64,000 bases of DNA from Nematostella vectensis (taxonomy: Eukaryota > Cnidaria > Anthozoa > Actiniaria > Edwardsiidae): contig NC_064046.1 in the NCBI RefSeq assembly GCF_932526225.1, positions 4,588,001-4,652,000 on the forward strand, given 5' to 3'. The notes beneath the pieces are model-generated. The model saw only the letters and a program-made list of their open reading frames with translations. It searched no databases and was not told where the DNA came from. Positions 1-13,800 of this stretch are shown here, piece by piece. Numbering within the stretch: the first letter of the stretch is position 1; each line of letters opens with the position of its first letter. The position numbers and the translations under genes are program-made.

Positions 1-1822
1 CCACTGCATTTTGATACTAAAAATATTTTGTCTGTCTGTGTTCTTGATGTTGGGTCGACCTTATTGAGCACGATATTATTGGAGGTATTTCCATTTGTAG
101 ACCTCTATCATGCTCTCAGTGCTGGAGGTGAATTGTTCTGTGCATAATGCATTGTGATCTATTTCCTTCTTATCTTTATGGGAATTGCTGAAAGCAATAC
201 TATTAAGGCTTTTTAAGAAAACAAATGCAAGATTTGAACCAAAAAATGAAGTGTTTCTTTGGGACTAAAAATGTGCAATGTTTGGCTACCAAGTATGTTC
301 TTTCTGACGTAAAATCAATAAATATTAATTTCTCTAATATTTTTATTTGAAAAATATTTATTAAATGGGGGGTCTGTGTAATGAATGCTTAATAGATCCT
401 GGCTATTTCAGCTATGACTGGAGCTTTTAAGGCCTTTAAAGGTAATGGTATTCTAAGATTTAAACTGATAGATGGACTGGCCTTAAGCCTTCAACATCTC
501 CTCTAATTGATCTATCACTGAAAGCATTGAGCATTCTCTTATAAGCACTCACATCAAAGCCAATGCAAGTAAAGAAATAACAAATAAAAAAAACTTTTAT
601 CTTGAGTGCCCTTACCTACATGAAATACACAAGACAAGGATAAATTCAAATTTTTACAATTATCACTCTCTTTTGCAAAGTGATATCAATATTAAGTTAT
701 TATGGTTTAATATTAACACATTGACCCCTCAACCGGCCTGTACCGGCTTTGGGAAGTACCCACAACCCAAAAAATTCATAAATTCAAAATAAACACAACA
801 AGATGAAGATACTCAGGCATCAGTCTAAGGGATAAATGGTCTTGCAGATATGCATCCAACCAAGGTGCTGGCATCTACTCTTAAGCCAAATAATAGCACA
901 GGTTCTTCGACAATTCTCAAATCGAACAAGGAGAGAAAAGCAGAATCACCCCTCTCAATAAAACGCTCAAAATACCACACAAGGGAGAGAGATCAGCAAA
1001 CACAGCTCAAGACACAAATAGATACCTTTATTCTGATCCTCCAGGTACATTTCCTTGGCCTCAAAACACAATGTCCATTCCTTGAAGGATTGTAGGACCA
1101 CGAAAATATCTTTACGTATTGCAAAGCATTCTCGGAGATCCGGGAGAAAATTCATGAGGGGAGGGCCAGTCAACACTCCTCTCCCCAAAGTCAGATGGTT
1201 TTTTATAAGTCTTTTCACCCCGAAGCCAAACAAATCAATTCCAGGTCATACAGACCCAGAATAGCAGTGTAAACAATTTTGGAATCAATTTGGTTTCAGA
1301 AAAGACAGCATTTAGGAGAGCTGTGGTGATTCATTAGAAAATTATTTTCTCATCCGGGCAAAGCCAAACAAGAAAAAATCATCATGAATACACCTTTGCT
1401 TGCAAATATCCATAAGCAAAGCACTCAATTATGCCCCAAAAGACTTCATGATGTCCTGAGACACTCTCCTAATATGCTCATAGCTGTATTTTTGATGAAA
1501 AATACAAGCAACCATCAACTTGTGCTGGCTTCAGCACAACGACAGGGGATTAAAAGTGGGGACCGCAAAGCACTGTTGGAAAGCTTGGATACCGCTGACT
1601 AGGTGCAGCTGTGTTTGACTTTGACGGGCTGTATAAAACTCAGAATAGTGGGGGAGGTATCTGTTTTCAGTCTGTTTTTTGTAAATTCAGCTCCAAAAAA
1701 GCCAGGAGTCAATGGGTTAATAAGGGTGTAAAATTTTTACCAAGTGACAAACATATGTCCCTAAGCTTGTGAAGGGAAAATCTGAACACAGATTTTTGCA
1801 ACTTTTTGTTACTATTTTTCAG
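1..1822. other. Upstream intron or flank; no coding exon recognised
   Basis: This stretch lies 5' of the first exon I can place for the HEAT-like gene. It is AT-rich and mostly unremarkable from 1 to 712. From 713 to 1720 it holds a TTAA-flanked transposon-like element, listed separately. I found no exon with splice sites whose frame joins the exon at 1823, so the 5' end of the gene is probably outside the window. Confidence 0.5.
713..1720 (+). mobile_element. TTAA-flanked non-autonomous DNA transposon, long copy
   Basis: The element is bounded by TTAA at 713-716 and 1717-1720. Just inside are imperfect inverted termini: CACATTGACCCCT on the left, and CCCATTGACTCCT on the right when read inwards. 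A 218-bp relative in the opposite orientation lies at 56117-56334. It matches about 713-840 and 1628-1720 of this copy and lacks the roughly 790 bp between. TTAA target sites are typical of piggyBac and Kolobok elements. No transposase domain is visible in the interior, which holds only short frames of 60-100 codons. Confidence 0.75.
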
Positions 1823-4800
1823 GTATCTGGCTCAGAATTTATCACTCAAGTTGCTAGAGAGCTTTCAACATTCCATCTCACAAGGTACTGTTGGACACAC
1901 AGACAGAGGTCAAACAGACGGAAGAGACACAGACATCTAACAAGCCCGACAGACAAACAACTAGTCAGACAGAAAAACAGACAGATCAACAGACAGACAT
2001 ACAACAAGCCAGACAGAGGTCAGCGAGACAGTCAGAGAGACAAACAACCAGTCAGACAGACATACAACCAGTAAGACAGACATACAACCGGTAAGACAGA
2101 CATACAACTGATCAGACAGAAAAACAGACAGATCAACAGACACACAACAAGCCAGACAGACGGAGGTCAGAGAGACAGTCAGACATACATACAACAAGTC
2201 AGACAGACAAAGAACTAGTCAGACAGACGGACGGACGGACAGACAGACAGACAGACAGAGGCTAGAGAGACAGAAAAGAGACAGACATACTGTACAACCA
2301 TCCCCCCCCTCCCACCTTTGGGGTATAAAAGGGGTGGATTTTGACATGCACATAGCCAGACAGACGGACTGATCAATGTGCTGATAGACAACTGTATATC
2401 AGTACTGTAGTATTGCATGGTAACTTAATCTGAAATACTGCAATAAGTATTAAACAAATTTCCCCTTGTAGCGAGCAGTATGCCTGTAGTGCGTAATCAG
2501 ACTTTTGTGCATGTGATGGACTGGTTGAAGCAGACATGTGACCAAGGCTTCTCTCCTACTGTCTTCCCCATTGTCAAGGTATTTGGAAACATCTAGGATC
2601 AATCAATTTGAATACAGGACATCATTTTAGTGCTATGATTGGCCTAGTGTGAAGTCTGGTATATCCAGATCCCAGTACTGGGCATGAAGTGAGTTCTACC
2701 CCTCCCACTAAAAATAGGGTTGGGCCTAAAATGAAAGGAATAATACTTGATAATTAGTTCCTGGTATTGGTATATCATGGTATGATTTACCAGCTATTAG
2801 GCTGAAATGGTCAAATACATGACAATTAGTTCCTGGTATTTTTAATCATAGTATTGTTAACCAGCTGCAAGGTCTAAATGGTCAAATACTTAATAATTAG
2901 TTCCTGGGGTATATATACAGTACCGCTCTCGAACATGTGGACATATGTTCGCGAAATTGTTCGCGAATTTCGCGAACACCGTTCGCGAAATTTGCGAACA
3001 ACGTTCGCGAAATTCGCGAACACCGTTCGCGAAATTCGCGAACACTGTTCGCGAAATTCGCGAACAACGTTCGGGAACAGCTGATGTTCGCGAACACAGT
3101 GTTCGCGAACAGACCTGGACAAACCGATTGACAAACGGGAACTCGTACCGTGTAACCGAAGACTTACAGTATTGATACTCACTTAAAATACATACAGGAG
3201 TTCTGCAAGCGATTCAAATAAATTGTTCGTGTAAAAGTCAGCTGAGAGCTATGGTTATCGTTAAAATCAGAAACAACAAATTCAGTTATAGTCATATATG
3301 CCTTCAGTTCAATTACTTGGAGACGATCAAGACAAGACACTTTCAAGTTTGAGAAATAAAGACGATAAAGATGGCGGATGAAAGCCAAAGCATGCGAAGG
3401 ATTCGATCGTGGATTTACGAGGGCAGACACAGGCAAAAAAGTTAGTTAGTATATTCTGAAAAGCCTGCCTCGAAGAGGGAAGGAATGTCGATCGCTTAAT
3501 ATTCTTCGAAGATTGTCGAATGTGACAACTGCTAGCGAATACTTTTGAACAGCGGGAAGCCATTTATTTAACAAATACTTGTATTACACACGGGATAATT
3601 AATTTGGGGAAGGAATGCCGATCGCTTGATATCCTTCGAAGATTTTCGAATGTGTGAAAACTGCTAGCGAAGAATTTTGAAATTCTATAATTGACAAATA
3701 CTTGTAATAAACACGGGAGAAGGAATGCCGATCGCTTGATATCCTCCGAAGATTTTCGAATGTGTGAAAACTGCTAGCGAAGAATTTTGAAATTCTATTT
3801 GACAAATACTTGTAATAAACACGGGAGAAGGAATGCCGATCGCTTGATATCCTTCGAAGATTTTCGAATGTGTGAAAACTGCTAGCGAAGAATTTTGAAC
3901 ATCGGAAAGCCATCTCTTTAACAAAGACTTGTATTAGACACGGGAGAATAAGTTTGAGGTGGGAATGCCGATCGCTTGATATTCTACAAAACCCGAAAAG
4001 AAGACATTTATAGTAGAGCATGTTGTCGCTGACTCATGTATTCGAACACAAACGACTACTACTAACAGTTTTCACACATCCGAAAATCTTCGAAGAATAT
4101 CAAGCGATCGGCATTCCTTCCTCAAACTAATTCTCCCGTGTCTAATACAAGTTTTTGTCAAATAAATGGCTTCCCAGTGTTCAAAAGGATTGGCTAGCAG
4201 TTTTCACACAATCGAAAATCTTTGAATAATATCAAGCGATCGGCATTCCCTCCTCAAACTAATTCTCCCGTGCTTAGTACAAGTCTTTGCTTTGTCAAAT
4301 AATGGCTTCCCGCTTTCAAAAGTCTTCGCTAGCAGTTTTCACACATTCGAAAATCTTCGAAGAATATCAAGCGATCGGCATTCCTTTCTCAAACTAATTC
4401 TCATGTGTTTATTACATGTCTTTGTCAAATAAATGGCTTCCCGCTGTTATTAAGTCTTCGCTAGCAGTTTTCACACATTTAGAAAATCTTCGAAGAAAAT
4501 CAAGCGATCGGCATCCCTCCTCAAACTAATTCCCCCGTGTTTAGTACAAGTCTTTGCTTTGTCAAATAAATGGCTTCCCGCTTTTTAAAGTTTTCGCTAG
4601 CAGTTAACACACATTCGAAAATCTTCAAGGAATATCAAGCGATCGGCATTCATTCCCCAAACTAATTCTCTGTCTAATACAAGTCTTTGTCAAATAAATG
4701 GCTTCTCGCTGTTCCAGCTGTTATTAAGCCCTGGATCACACGTTACCGTTCGTCAAACCGTTTATTTTGCATCTGTTCGCGAACAGCGTGTTCGCGAACA

Positions 4801-7800
4801 GTCTATATGTTCGCGAATTTCGCGAAAGTTGTTCGCGAATTTCGCGAAAGTCGTTCGCGAATTTCGCGAAAGTCGTTCGCGAATTTCGCGAACGCTGTTC
4901 GCGAATTTCGCGAACGTTGTTCGCGAAAGTTTCGCGAACAGTGTCCCTATGTTCGAGAGCGGTACTGTATCATAGTATTTTTTACCAAGTGCAAGATCTT
5001 AATGGTCAAATACATGACAATTAGCTCTTGGCACTTGGAATCATGGTACATGATACCAATTACCAATGTCTTGTTTTGCTTGCAGAGTCTGATAGTGTCT
5101 GGAATTACAGATGTCTGGTCTGCAATTCGCAACACCTGCATTGCGCGACTTCCGCAAAGTTTAGATCATTTTAGCCTACAGCAGGCTCAAGAATTCTACA
5201 CTGATCTGATCCGGGTAAGAATACCAAGATTGATTGATAACTTCTTACTGTCAATACTTTAAAACACTTAATATTTTGCATGTCAATTAGATCAACAGAA
5301 GGGCTTTATACCAGCAATTAATGATCCTGATAATTATTTACCAAGCTGAAGTGTGCTGAACTAAGTATTTACTAAGCCTGAAAATCTGTATCTGATTACT
5401 TTCACCATCAAAACAGTAATTGATGATTTGCTTATTTCTTTCAGATTTGCCAGGCAAAGGAAAGCTCTTGGCAAGCCACAGAAGGAGCAGTCATGGGTAT
5501 GGACCTAGAGCTGCTGGAGTTATACCATCCCAAATTATTTAGAATGACGTTTTATCAGGGGCTGGGAAGGGACTAGGGCTATTGTAGACAGGATAAGGCC
5601 TGTCCACTTCTACCCAGTTTTAGTACCCATTTGGTGACCTTTGAAACTTTTATTGAATTTGTGAGATTGGAGGATACCTACTTTTCGGGGTTCTCCATGC
5701 CCCATGTTTCTTTTTCTTAACATCTTCCAGGTCAGGGTACCACATGGCTAAAAATGGCCACATTTGAAAACATCTTTTTGGGCGGTAAAAACGTCTTTTT
5801 TGCGGGGAAAAAAACAGGAAAACTAGAGCAAAGATAGGGTTTATAATTTTGTGAACAAGTCTGTCTGTAATCTATGAGTCATTTGCAGCATATAGCATAC
5901 AACTAGTGAAGTACCCAAAGCAGGTGCCAAATCTTGCCCAGTGACGCACAGAGTTTTTATTGGAAAGTTTGGGAAACATTTCTGGCTGTGGCTAAATGAG
6001 ACACTGGACACCTTATTTAGAAAGGCCTTGAGTCCAAATTGCTACTGACTATGTTTCTACTTGATGTGCCGTCTAAGGGATGACCACCCTCGTACGCCGG
6101 TTCTGCTGGACTGGCCAGCCCGCGAATAGCGACAGTGATAGCTCCGAGTATATGCTCAAGGTATGATTAGCAAATGCAGACGTGCAGGATTTGCCCTAGA
6201 GACACAAACATTGTGAAGATCACACTCCATATATGTGAGACAAGCAAAAAAAGGTTCCTTTTTTGTGTGCTTTCTTATTTGATTTTTATGGTGGTAAGAA
6301 AAAGAAAAAAAATTTGGTAAAATACTACCAAAACTAGATCCCGTCCCTCCTTCCTTAACATGGTCAAAGTCTGGTCAAAGTCTCTAAGACTGACTATTTG
6401 TGAACTGTGTGGTTATCAACATCATCAAAGAATGTCTACCACTGTTTGTGTGATTTTTAGTTTGGCGAGTGTAAGCAGAGCACCCTTCCATCCTTCATCG
6501 TGGACTCTGTTCATTCTGTGCTGTACTCTTTACTGGCGCACCCCCAGTTAAGCATTAGGGACCATGCAACAAAGGCTTTCTCCTCCATCTTCTCACGCTG
6601 TGAATTCCAGGTACAGTATGCTTTTATCAAACCATTGTCAAGTTTCCTATTCTTATTGTCAAATCTAATACCTGCTTTTTTGATGAGCACTTTGCATGCA
6701 ATGCAGTACTGCCCTTAAGCATAAGCACACTGTTTGCGCAAAGTACCAATCAAATGTGCATTAGTTTGAGAGTGGCAATGCATCTTTTATTGCTTCACTA
6801 GAAGTTATACTTGTGGTCAGCAAATTTGGATTCTGTTTTCCCTCAATTTGTTATGTTTCATTTACAGGAGGCATTTGCAGCCTTTGAAGAAGTAGTCAAG
6901 CGTCTATGCCGAGGCACACAATCACCTGAGAGCACCTTTAAAGGATGGCATCTTCCTCACCTAGCAGTCCTGCGACCAGACTTCAAGTTCCTTCAGGCAT
7001 GTGAAGCAGAGGGACTGCTTGGCGTTTGTGTATTCTTGATTAAGGTATGTATAGGCCTTGTTGACAGAGCAAAGCTTTGTAGTGCCTTTGCCTCTCACTG
7101 TTGGGTTCTGGCTTTCGACTTCCAGTTCTTGTTTAAGGTATGTATAGGCCTTGTTAGCGCAGTTGGCAGAGCATTGCTCTTGTGTCTACTGGTGCTGACC
7201 CAGGATTTGTCAACGGGGGGGGGGGGGGGGTGCACAGTCATAGGTGTCTGGGTCAGTCATAGGTGTCATATGGAAAAGGATAGTATTTAAAGCTGCATTG
7301 TCACCAGTTTACTTCCATAGGTCAGACGGAAACCTCAACCGTTAAAAGACAAAAGAATCTATTATAATCCGAGATATATAACAGGCCATCAGTTCTAAAT
7401 TATCAATCACATCCTCAAAGAAACTTCCAATAGACACACTGCTTCCAATATTTCGAAATATTTTTTCGTGTTTTCCATTAAAAATCATCGGAGATTGTTA
7501 CCTAATCGTCCGGAAGTAAACTGGTGACAATGCGGCTTTAACAATTCCTTCACTTTTTGCTGGCTATGTACACGCTTGTAACATGACACATACTTAGTTG
7601 GATTGATGATCCTTGACAAAAGTGACTAGTATGACTTTTGATGTATAGTAAGTTCCCATTGTGTTTACCAGGAAATATTTATTTATTTCAGCACATTCCT
7701 CCAGGGTTCCTTTTGCCCAACTGGCCACGCTACTTTTCAACTTTCAATTTGTACCTCATGCACCCAGCATCTACCGTCCGGCAAGCAACAAGTGCCGTCT

Positions 7801-10800
7801 TCAAAATACTAGGTACAATCAAAATACTAAAGCCCTTAAACAGTAATGATTGCAAATTTTTAAATGGCATAACAGCTACTTAGTTGGACTGCATGACAGT
7901 TTTCTTTCAATAGCTGTCTTTTATTGAGCCCCCTACTACTACCTTAATGTTGTTGTTGTCAGTCTCGCATTGATTGCACATCTTATTACACCAGTTGCTA
8001 AGGACAGTAGTAGCCCTGTACTGTTAAAGCTGGTTCTTCAAGGCCTTGCCGCAGAGTGGGAAGTGGACGAAGAGCTACTCCTGCAGCACCTAGATGCAGA
8101 CCACACCCGCGACAGCCACTCTACCACACCTAGAGTCTCACCAGTCCAGGAGCGCTACAGAGGGGTGTCATCAGCAGCTGCATCTACACCCTCACCACCT
8201 CCCGACACTGCCCTGTCTTGCTCAGGGGACTCTACTAGCTTGACGCTGGATAGAGGTGGCTCACCGTTAGTTGCTGATGGTGGGGAAGGAGTCAACCATG
8301 GATGGAACAGCCACCGACGGCCTTCTTCCCAGCTCGGCTCAAGTAAACATCAGAGGATAAGTATACGTGCTGTTAGCAAGTTGTTGACAGGTTAGTTTCT
8401 GCATGTGTTTGTTATTTCTGGGGCATGGAAATCCAGTATTCACCTGTGTGTTTGTTGTGTGATTAGATCAACCCTCCATGCCGCCTGAATTTGTGATTTC
8501 TGGTGCATGGGAATGGAGGGAAGGACGCTTACTTGCCTACGAACTTATTCTCAAGTTCCTAATCGCCAACCACATACACTACCTGTTCCCAACATTTGCT
8601 CTGCCGAGGACGAACTCCCTCGCGTCTGCCTCAGTGGATGAGAACCTAATTGGAAGGTACAATTTTTCATGAATTTATTGATAATAAGTACTTGCAGCCC
8701 CCTTTTCCTAGTTTGTGGAAATATTTTAGCAAAACGTAAATAAATAACAAGGTTCAACTAAACAACCTCATTCTTCCTGCAAATGGTAAGGTAAATAACA
8801 GTAAACATAAAATATATTTCTACAAACCAACATAAATATTACATAATCTTTTTTCTATTGCGTAAATAGTTTCGAACTCCCTAACATTCCATTCTAAATT
8901 AACATTTATTTAAGTGTGTGTGGGGATGCCCATTATGAATAACATGATCTCAACAAATGACATGATTCATCAGCTGTAATTGTATTGGTCACAGTGCTTG
9001 TATGAACGATGATGCTTATTATAACTGCATAACTAACATGGCCATGTCACCCACATCCTGTACTTACTCTATCTGTGTGTACAGTAACGCTGATGGTACT
9101 GGGTTAGTTACCAGTCGGCTGAGGTGAGACATCAACACATAACATCTCAAATAACCATCTCCTTTTCCAAATCTTTTTTATGAGTCAGCTAGACTTAAAA
9201 GCCTCAATCAGATGGAGAGGACAGTCAATGAGATCAAATAGTCTTGAGAATTGATGTGGGTGGTAACATTTTTATTCAAGAATTAGCCCAGTCAGTTATT
9301 TGACTTAGGGCTGTTTACCATTTAATCGGAAATTTGGGAATGAGATCCCAGTTTTTCCAGGATGTCATAATGGTAAGAAAAAGTTCCCTATATTCCAGAA
9401 TTTCTGGGTGCGTTATGTACCATTTGCTTGTGTATCCAGAAATCCAACTTTTGGGGTCCTGAGAAATAAAGTAGTGGGCGATGGGGGCCTTGGTTTAATA
9501 TTCTATGGAAAACTGCAAATGGTACATGATTTTCTGGAATTTCTGGTATCCCCAGTGAAAGTGGACTACCTCTCAGGCAACTTCTCATTTTCTGGAAGTT
9601 TTCCAGTTGGAGGAATATGTACCATTTTCAAAATAACCAGAAGTACCGGAATGGTAAACAACCAAGGATTCACCACCAAATCTGTGATACACATTAGATT
9701 TCACTTTTTGTGAAAACTGCTGAGACCAATAATCCTCCTCATAAACTCTTATTCACATTATCAAATGGTGACAACTTTTCCATCCACTCTCATGTCTGAT
9801 GTACAAAGGGAATGGGAGTGTGTGAGTGCATGGTCAAATGATCATGAGAGTCTGGACTTCCATCAACTATCACCTTCATTTGATCAAGGCTTTACCCATT
9901 TATAGGTGAACTAGACTTACTTATATATTACAACAAGCATTATGTTGAGACAATATTGATGTTTGTCTTGTGCTTGAGATACTCTAGGTATACTATCTAG
10001 GTATACCCCTCATGGTTGTGTTGTACTTTTACTGTTCAAGGTCCCTTACAGATGCTCCAGCTCTCCCATCACTCACTGAGTTTGAAAGTCTAACAGCAGA
10101 CATTATGTACGGCTACACTGGCTTGTTATTATTTTATTCATTATTATTTTGAATGTTATGAACTAAATAAGTTGTCATTGGTTATCATTGAAACATTCTG
10201 GTTGATATAACCATTGGCTAAAAACAAGTAAACTCCTTTCAAAATAATCATTTTAATAATAAATTCTTTAATAGGTATACTTTCTTAGATATGTTTTATT
10301 TTACCTTGTTCTTTTTGCTAAATGAATAACATGATGTTTATTGATACTCTGACAAAAGTAACTATCCTATTATTTGCTAGTTTTGAATTTCCATTAAACA
10401 AATCAAAGCTGGTTAAAAATTCTTAAATCTTTTTAGCAGTATAAGTAAAAATGCAGGTATTGATAATGATGATGATGCTGTGTTCTACTTGTTGTATAGC
10501 ACATATATCATGTCTATTGTGCTATACCATGGTATTGTATTTTCCAGGCACAAATCTGAGTACTCCCCCCCTAGTCACCTTAAAAGTAACAGTTTTGGCA
10601 GCATAGCCTACCCCATCAAGGATGGATTCCCGGTCAGAGAGGCATGGATCAAGAGACCAAAGTAGGTGTCCCTATGCATGGAATTTGCATATCTGCATAG
10701 GGTTTCATAGCTTATAAAACTATGCGTCACACAAGCCAAATGAACAGACTTTAAAATTCTCCTGTAATTTCTATCAATTAGAATAGTATAAATCAAAATA

Positions 10801-13800
10801 TTTATTGATTGTTTTGTAGAAGAGCTTCTTCATTTAGTACAGAAAATGATCTGTCTGCAACTTCGACAAGGAAGCTTATCAGGCAGTACTCAGTGTCCTG
10901 CCAGGGAGTGTTGCCACGGAGACCATTCAGGCCCCCAAAATCTCAAGGACTAGAACTGGTAAGAGAACAATTCTTAGCACATCATCATGTCACACAACAC
11001 ACCATGTCACACAACACGTCACACATCATCATGTCACACAACACAACACGTCACGCATCACCATGTCACACAACACAACACGTCACACATCATCATGTCA
11101 CACAACACAACACGTCACACATCATCATGTCACACAACAAAACACGTCACACAACACAACACGTCACACATCACCATGTCACGTAACGTCATGTAATTCA
11201 ACTTCATGTGTTGTTTAGAAAACAATTCTTATGTTACCATCATCATGTCACACAACACCATGTCACACATCATCATGTCACACAACACAACACGTCACAC
11301 ATCATCATTTCACACAACACACCATGTCACACATCACCATGTCACACAACACAACACGTCACATATCATCATGTCACACAACACACCATGTCACACATCA
11401 CCATGTCACACAACACAACACGTCACACATCACACCATGTCACACATCACCATGTCACACAACACAACACGTCACACATCATCATGTCACACAACACGTC
11501 ACACATCATCATGTCACACATCACAACACGTCACACATCACCATGTCACGTAACGTCATGTAATTCAACTTCATGTGTTGTTTAGAAAACAATTCTTATC
11601 ATGTTACCATCATCATGTCACACAACACCATGTCACACATCATCATGTCAAACAACACAACACGTCACACATCACCATGTCACACAACACACCATATCAT
11701 ACATCACCATGTCACACAACACACCATGTCACACATCATCATGTCACACAACACAACACGTCACACATCATCATTTCACACAACACACCATGTCACACAT
11801 CACCATGTCACACAACACAACACGTCACACATCATCATGTCACACAACACAACACGTCACACATCATCATGTCACACAACACAACACGTCACACATCATC
11901 ATGTCACACATCACAACACGTCACACATCACCATGTCACGTAACGTCATGTAATTCAACTTCATGTGTTGTTTAGAAAACAATTCTTATCATGTTACCAT
12001 CATCATGTCACACAACACCATGTCACACATCATCATGTCAAACAACACAACACGTCACACATCACCATGTCACACAACACACCATATCATACATCACCAT
12101 GTCACACAACACAACATGTCACACATCATCATGTCACACAACACACCACGTCACACATCATCATGTCACACAACACACCATATCATACATCATCATGTCA
12201 CACAACACACCATATCATACATCATCATGTCATACAACACCATGTCACATATCACTATGTCACACAACACCATGTCACACAATTCCATGTCACACTTTAC
12301 CATGACACACTTCACCATGCCAGACTTCACCATGTCACACTCCCCCAAAAGGACCAGAAATGGTAAAAGAGGCAGAAGAAGGTTTTGAGGGAAGGTTTAG
12401 ACAAAATAAGCTAAAATGTTTAGCTCCATTTTCTTGTCATAGATAGAGTAGACTGGTGCATGGTGAGGTACTATAATTAGTAAAAAGCATGTTGTTTGTT
12501 TCCAGGCCAACTCTTTATTGAGTCAATCTAAAGCTGTTGATAAGACAGAGAGAAGTCCACAAGCAAAGACACCAGCAGTAAGTGTGAACGTCCTGTCCAA
12601 CAATATCTGATCTACAATGCAGGCACATACCTAGGGGTTTAAGTATTAATGTCCTGCCCAACTCTGTCTGTTTTACATACAGGCACATACCTAGGGGTTT
12701 AAGTATTAATGTCCTGCCCAACTCTGTCTGTTTTACATACAGGCACATACCTAGGGGTTTAAGTATTAATGTCCTGCCCAACTCTGTCTGTTTTACATAC
12801 AGGCACATACCTAGGGGTTTAAGTATTAATGTCCTGCCCAACTCTGTCTGTTTTACATACAGGCACATACCTAGGGGTTTAAGTATTAATGTCCTGCCCA
12901 ACTCTGTCTGTTTTACATACAGGCACATACCTAGGGGTTTAAGTATTAATGTCCTGCCCAACTCTGTCTGTTTTACATACAGGAGCATACCTAGGGGTTT
13001 AAGTATTAATGTCCTGCCCAACTCTGTCTGTTTTACATACAGGAGCATACCTAGGGGTTTAAGTATTAATGTCCTGCCCAACTCTGTCTGTTTTACATAC
13101 AGGAGCATACCTAGGGGTTTAAGTATTAATGTCCTGCCCAACTCTGTCTGTTTTACATACAGGCACATACCTAGGGGTTTAAGTATTAATGTCCTGCCCA
13201 ACTCTGTCTGTTTTACATACAGGCACATACCTAGGGGTTTAAGTATTAATGTCCTGCCCAACTCTGTCTGTTTTACATACAGGCACATACCTAGGGGTTT
13301 AAGTATTAATGTCCTGCCCAACTCTGTCTGTTTTACATACAGGCACATACCTAGGGGTTTAAGTATTAATGTCCTGCCCAACTCTGTCTGTTTTACATAC
13401 AGGAGCATACCTAGGGGTTTAAGTATTAATGTCCTGCCCAACTCTGTCTGTTCTACATGCAGGCGCATACCTAGGGGTTTAAGTATTAATGTCCTGCCCA
13501 ACTCTGTCTGTTTTACATACAGGCACATACCTAGGGGTTTAAGTATTAATGTCCTGCCCAACTCTGTCTGTTTTACATACAGGAGCATACCTAGGGGTTT
13601 AAGTATTAATGTCCTGCCCAACTCTGTCTGTTCTACATGCAGGCGCATACCTAGGGGTTTAAGTATTAATGTCCTGCCCAACTCTGTCTGTTTTACATAC
13701 AGGAGCATACCTAGGGGTTTAAGTATTAATGTCCTGCCCAACTCTGTCTGTTTTACATACAGGAGCATACCTAGGGGTTTAAGTATTAATGTCCTGCCCA

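Noticed and set aside
3599-4021. 140-codon minus-strand frame in the foldback element
   Set aside because: It is a translation of the approx. 120-bp internal tandem units, with no transposase motifs.
6349-6371. TTCCTTAAC followed by an AG, resembling a U12 branch and acceptor
   Set aside because: No matching U12 donor (GTATCC or ATATCC) was found upstream in this intron, and the downstream sequence does not continue the protein.
10040-10115. Possible exon 'ATGCTCCAGCTC...' after an acceptor at about 10050
   Set aside because: Its phase does not fit, whereas the exons at 9085-9123 and 10548-10661 join directly and in frame without it.
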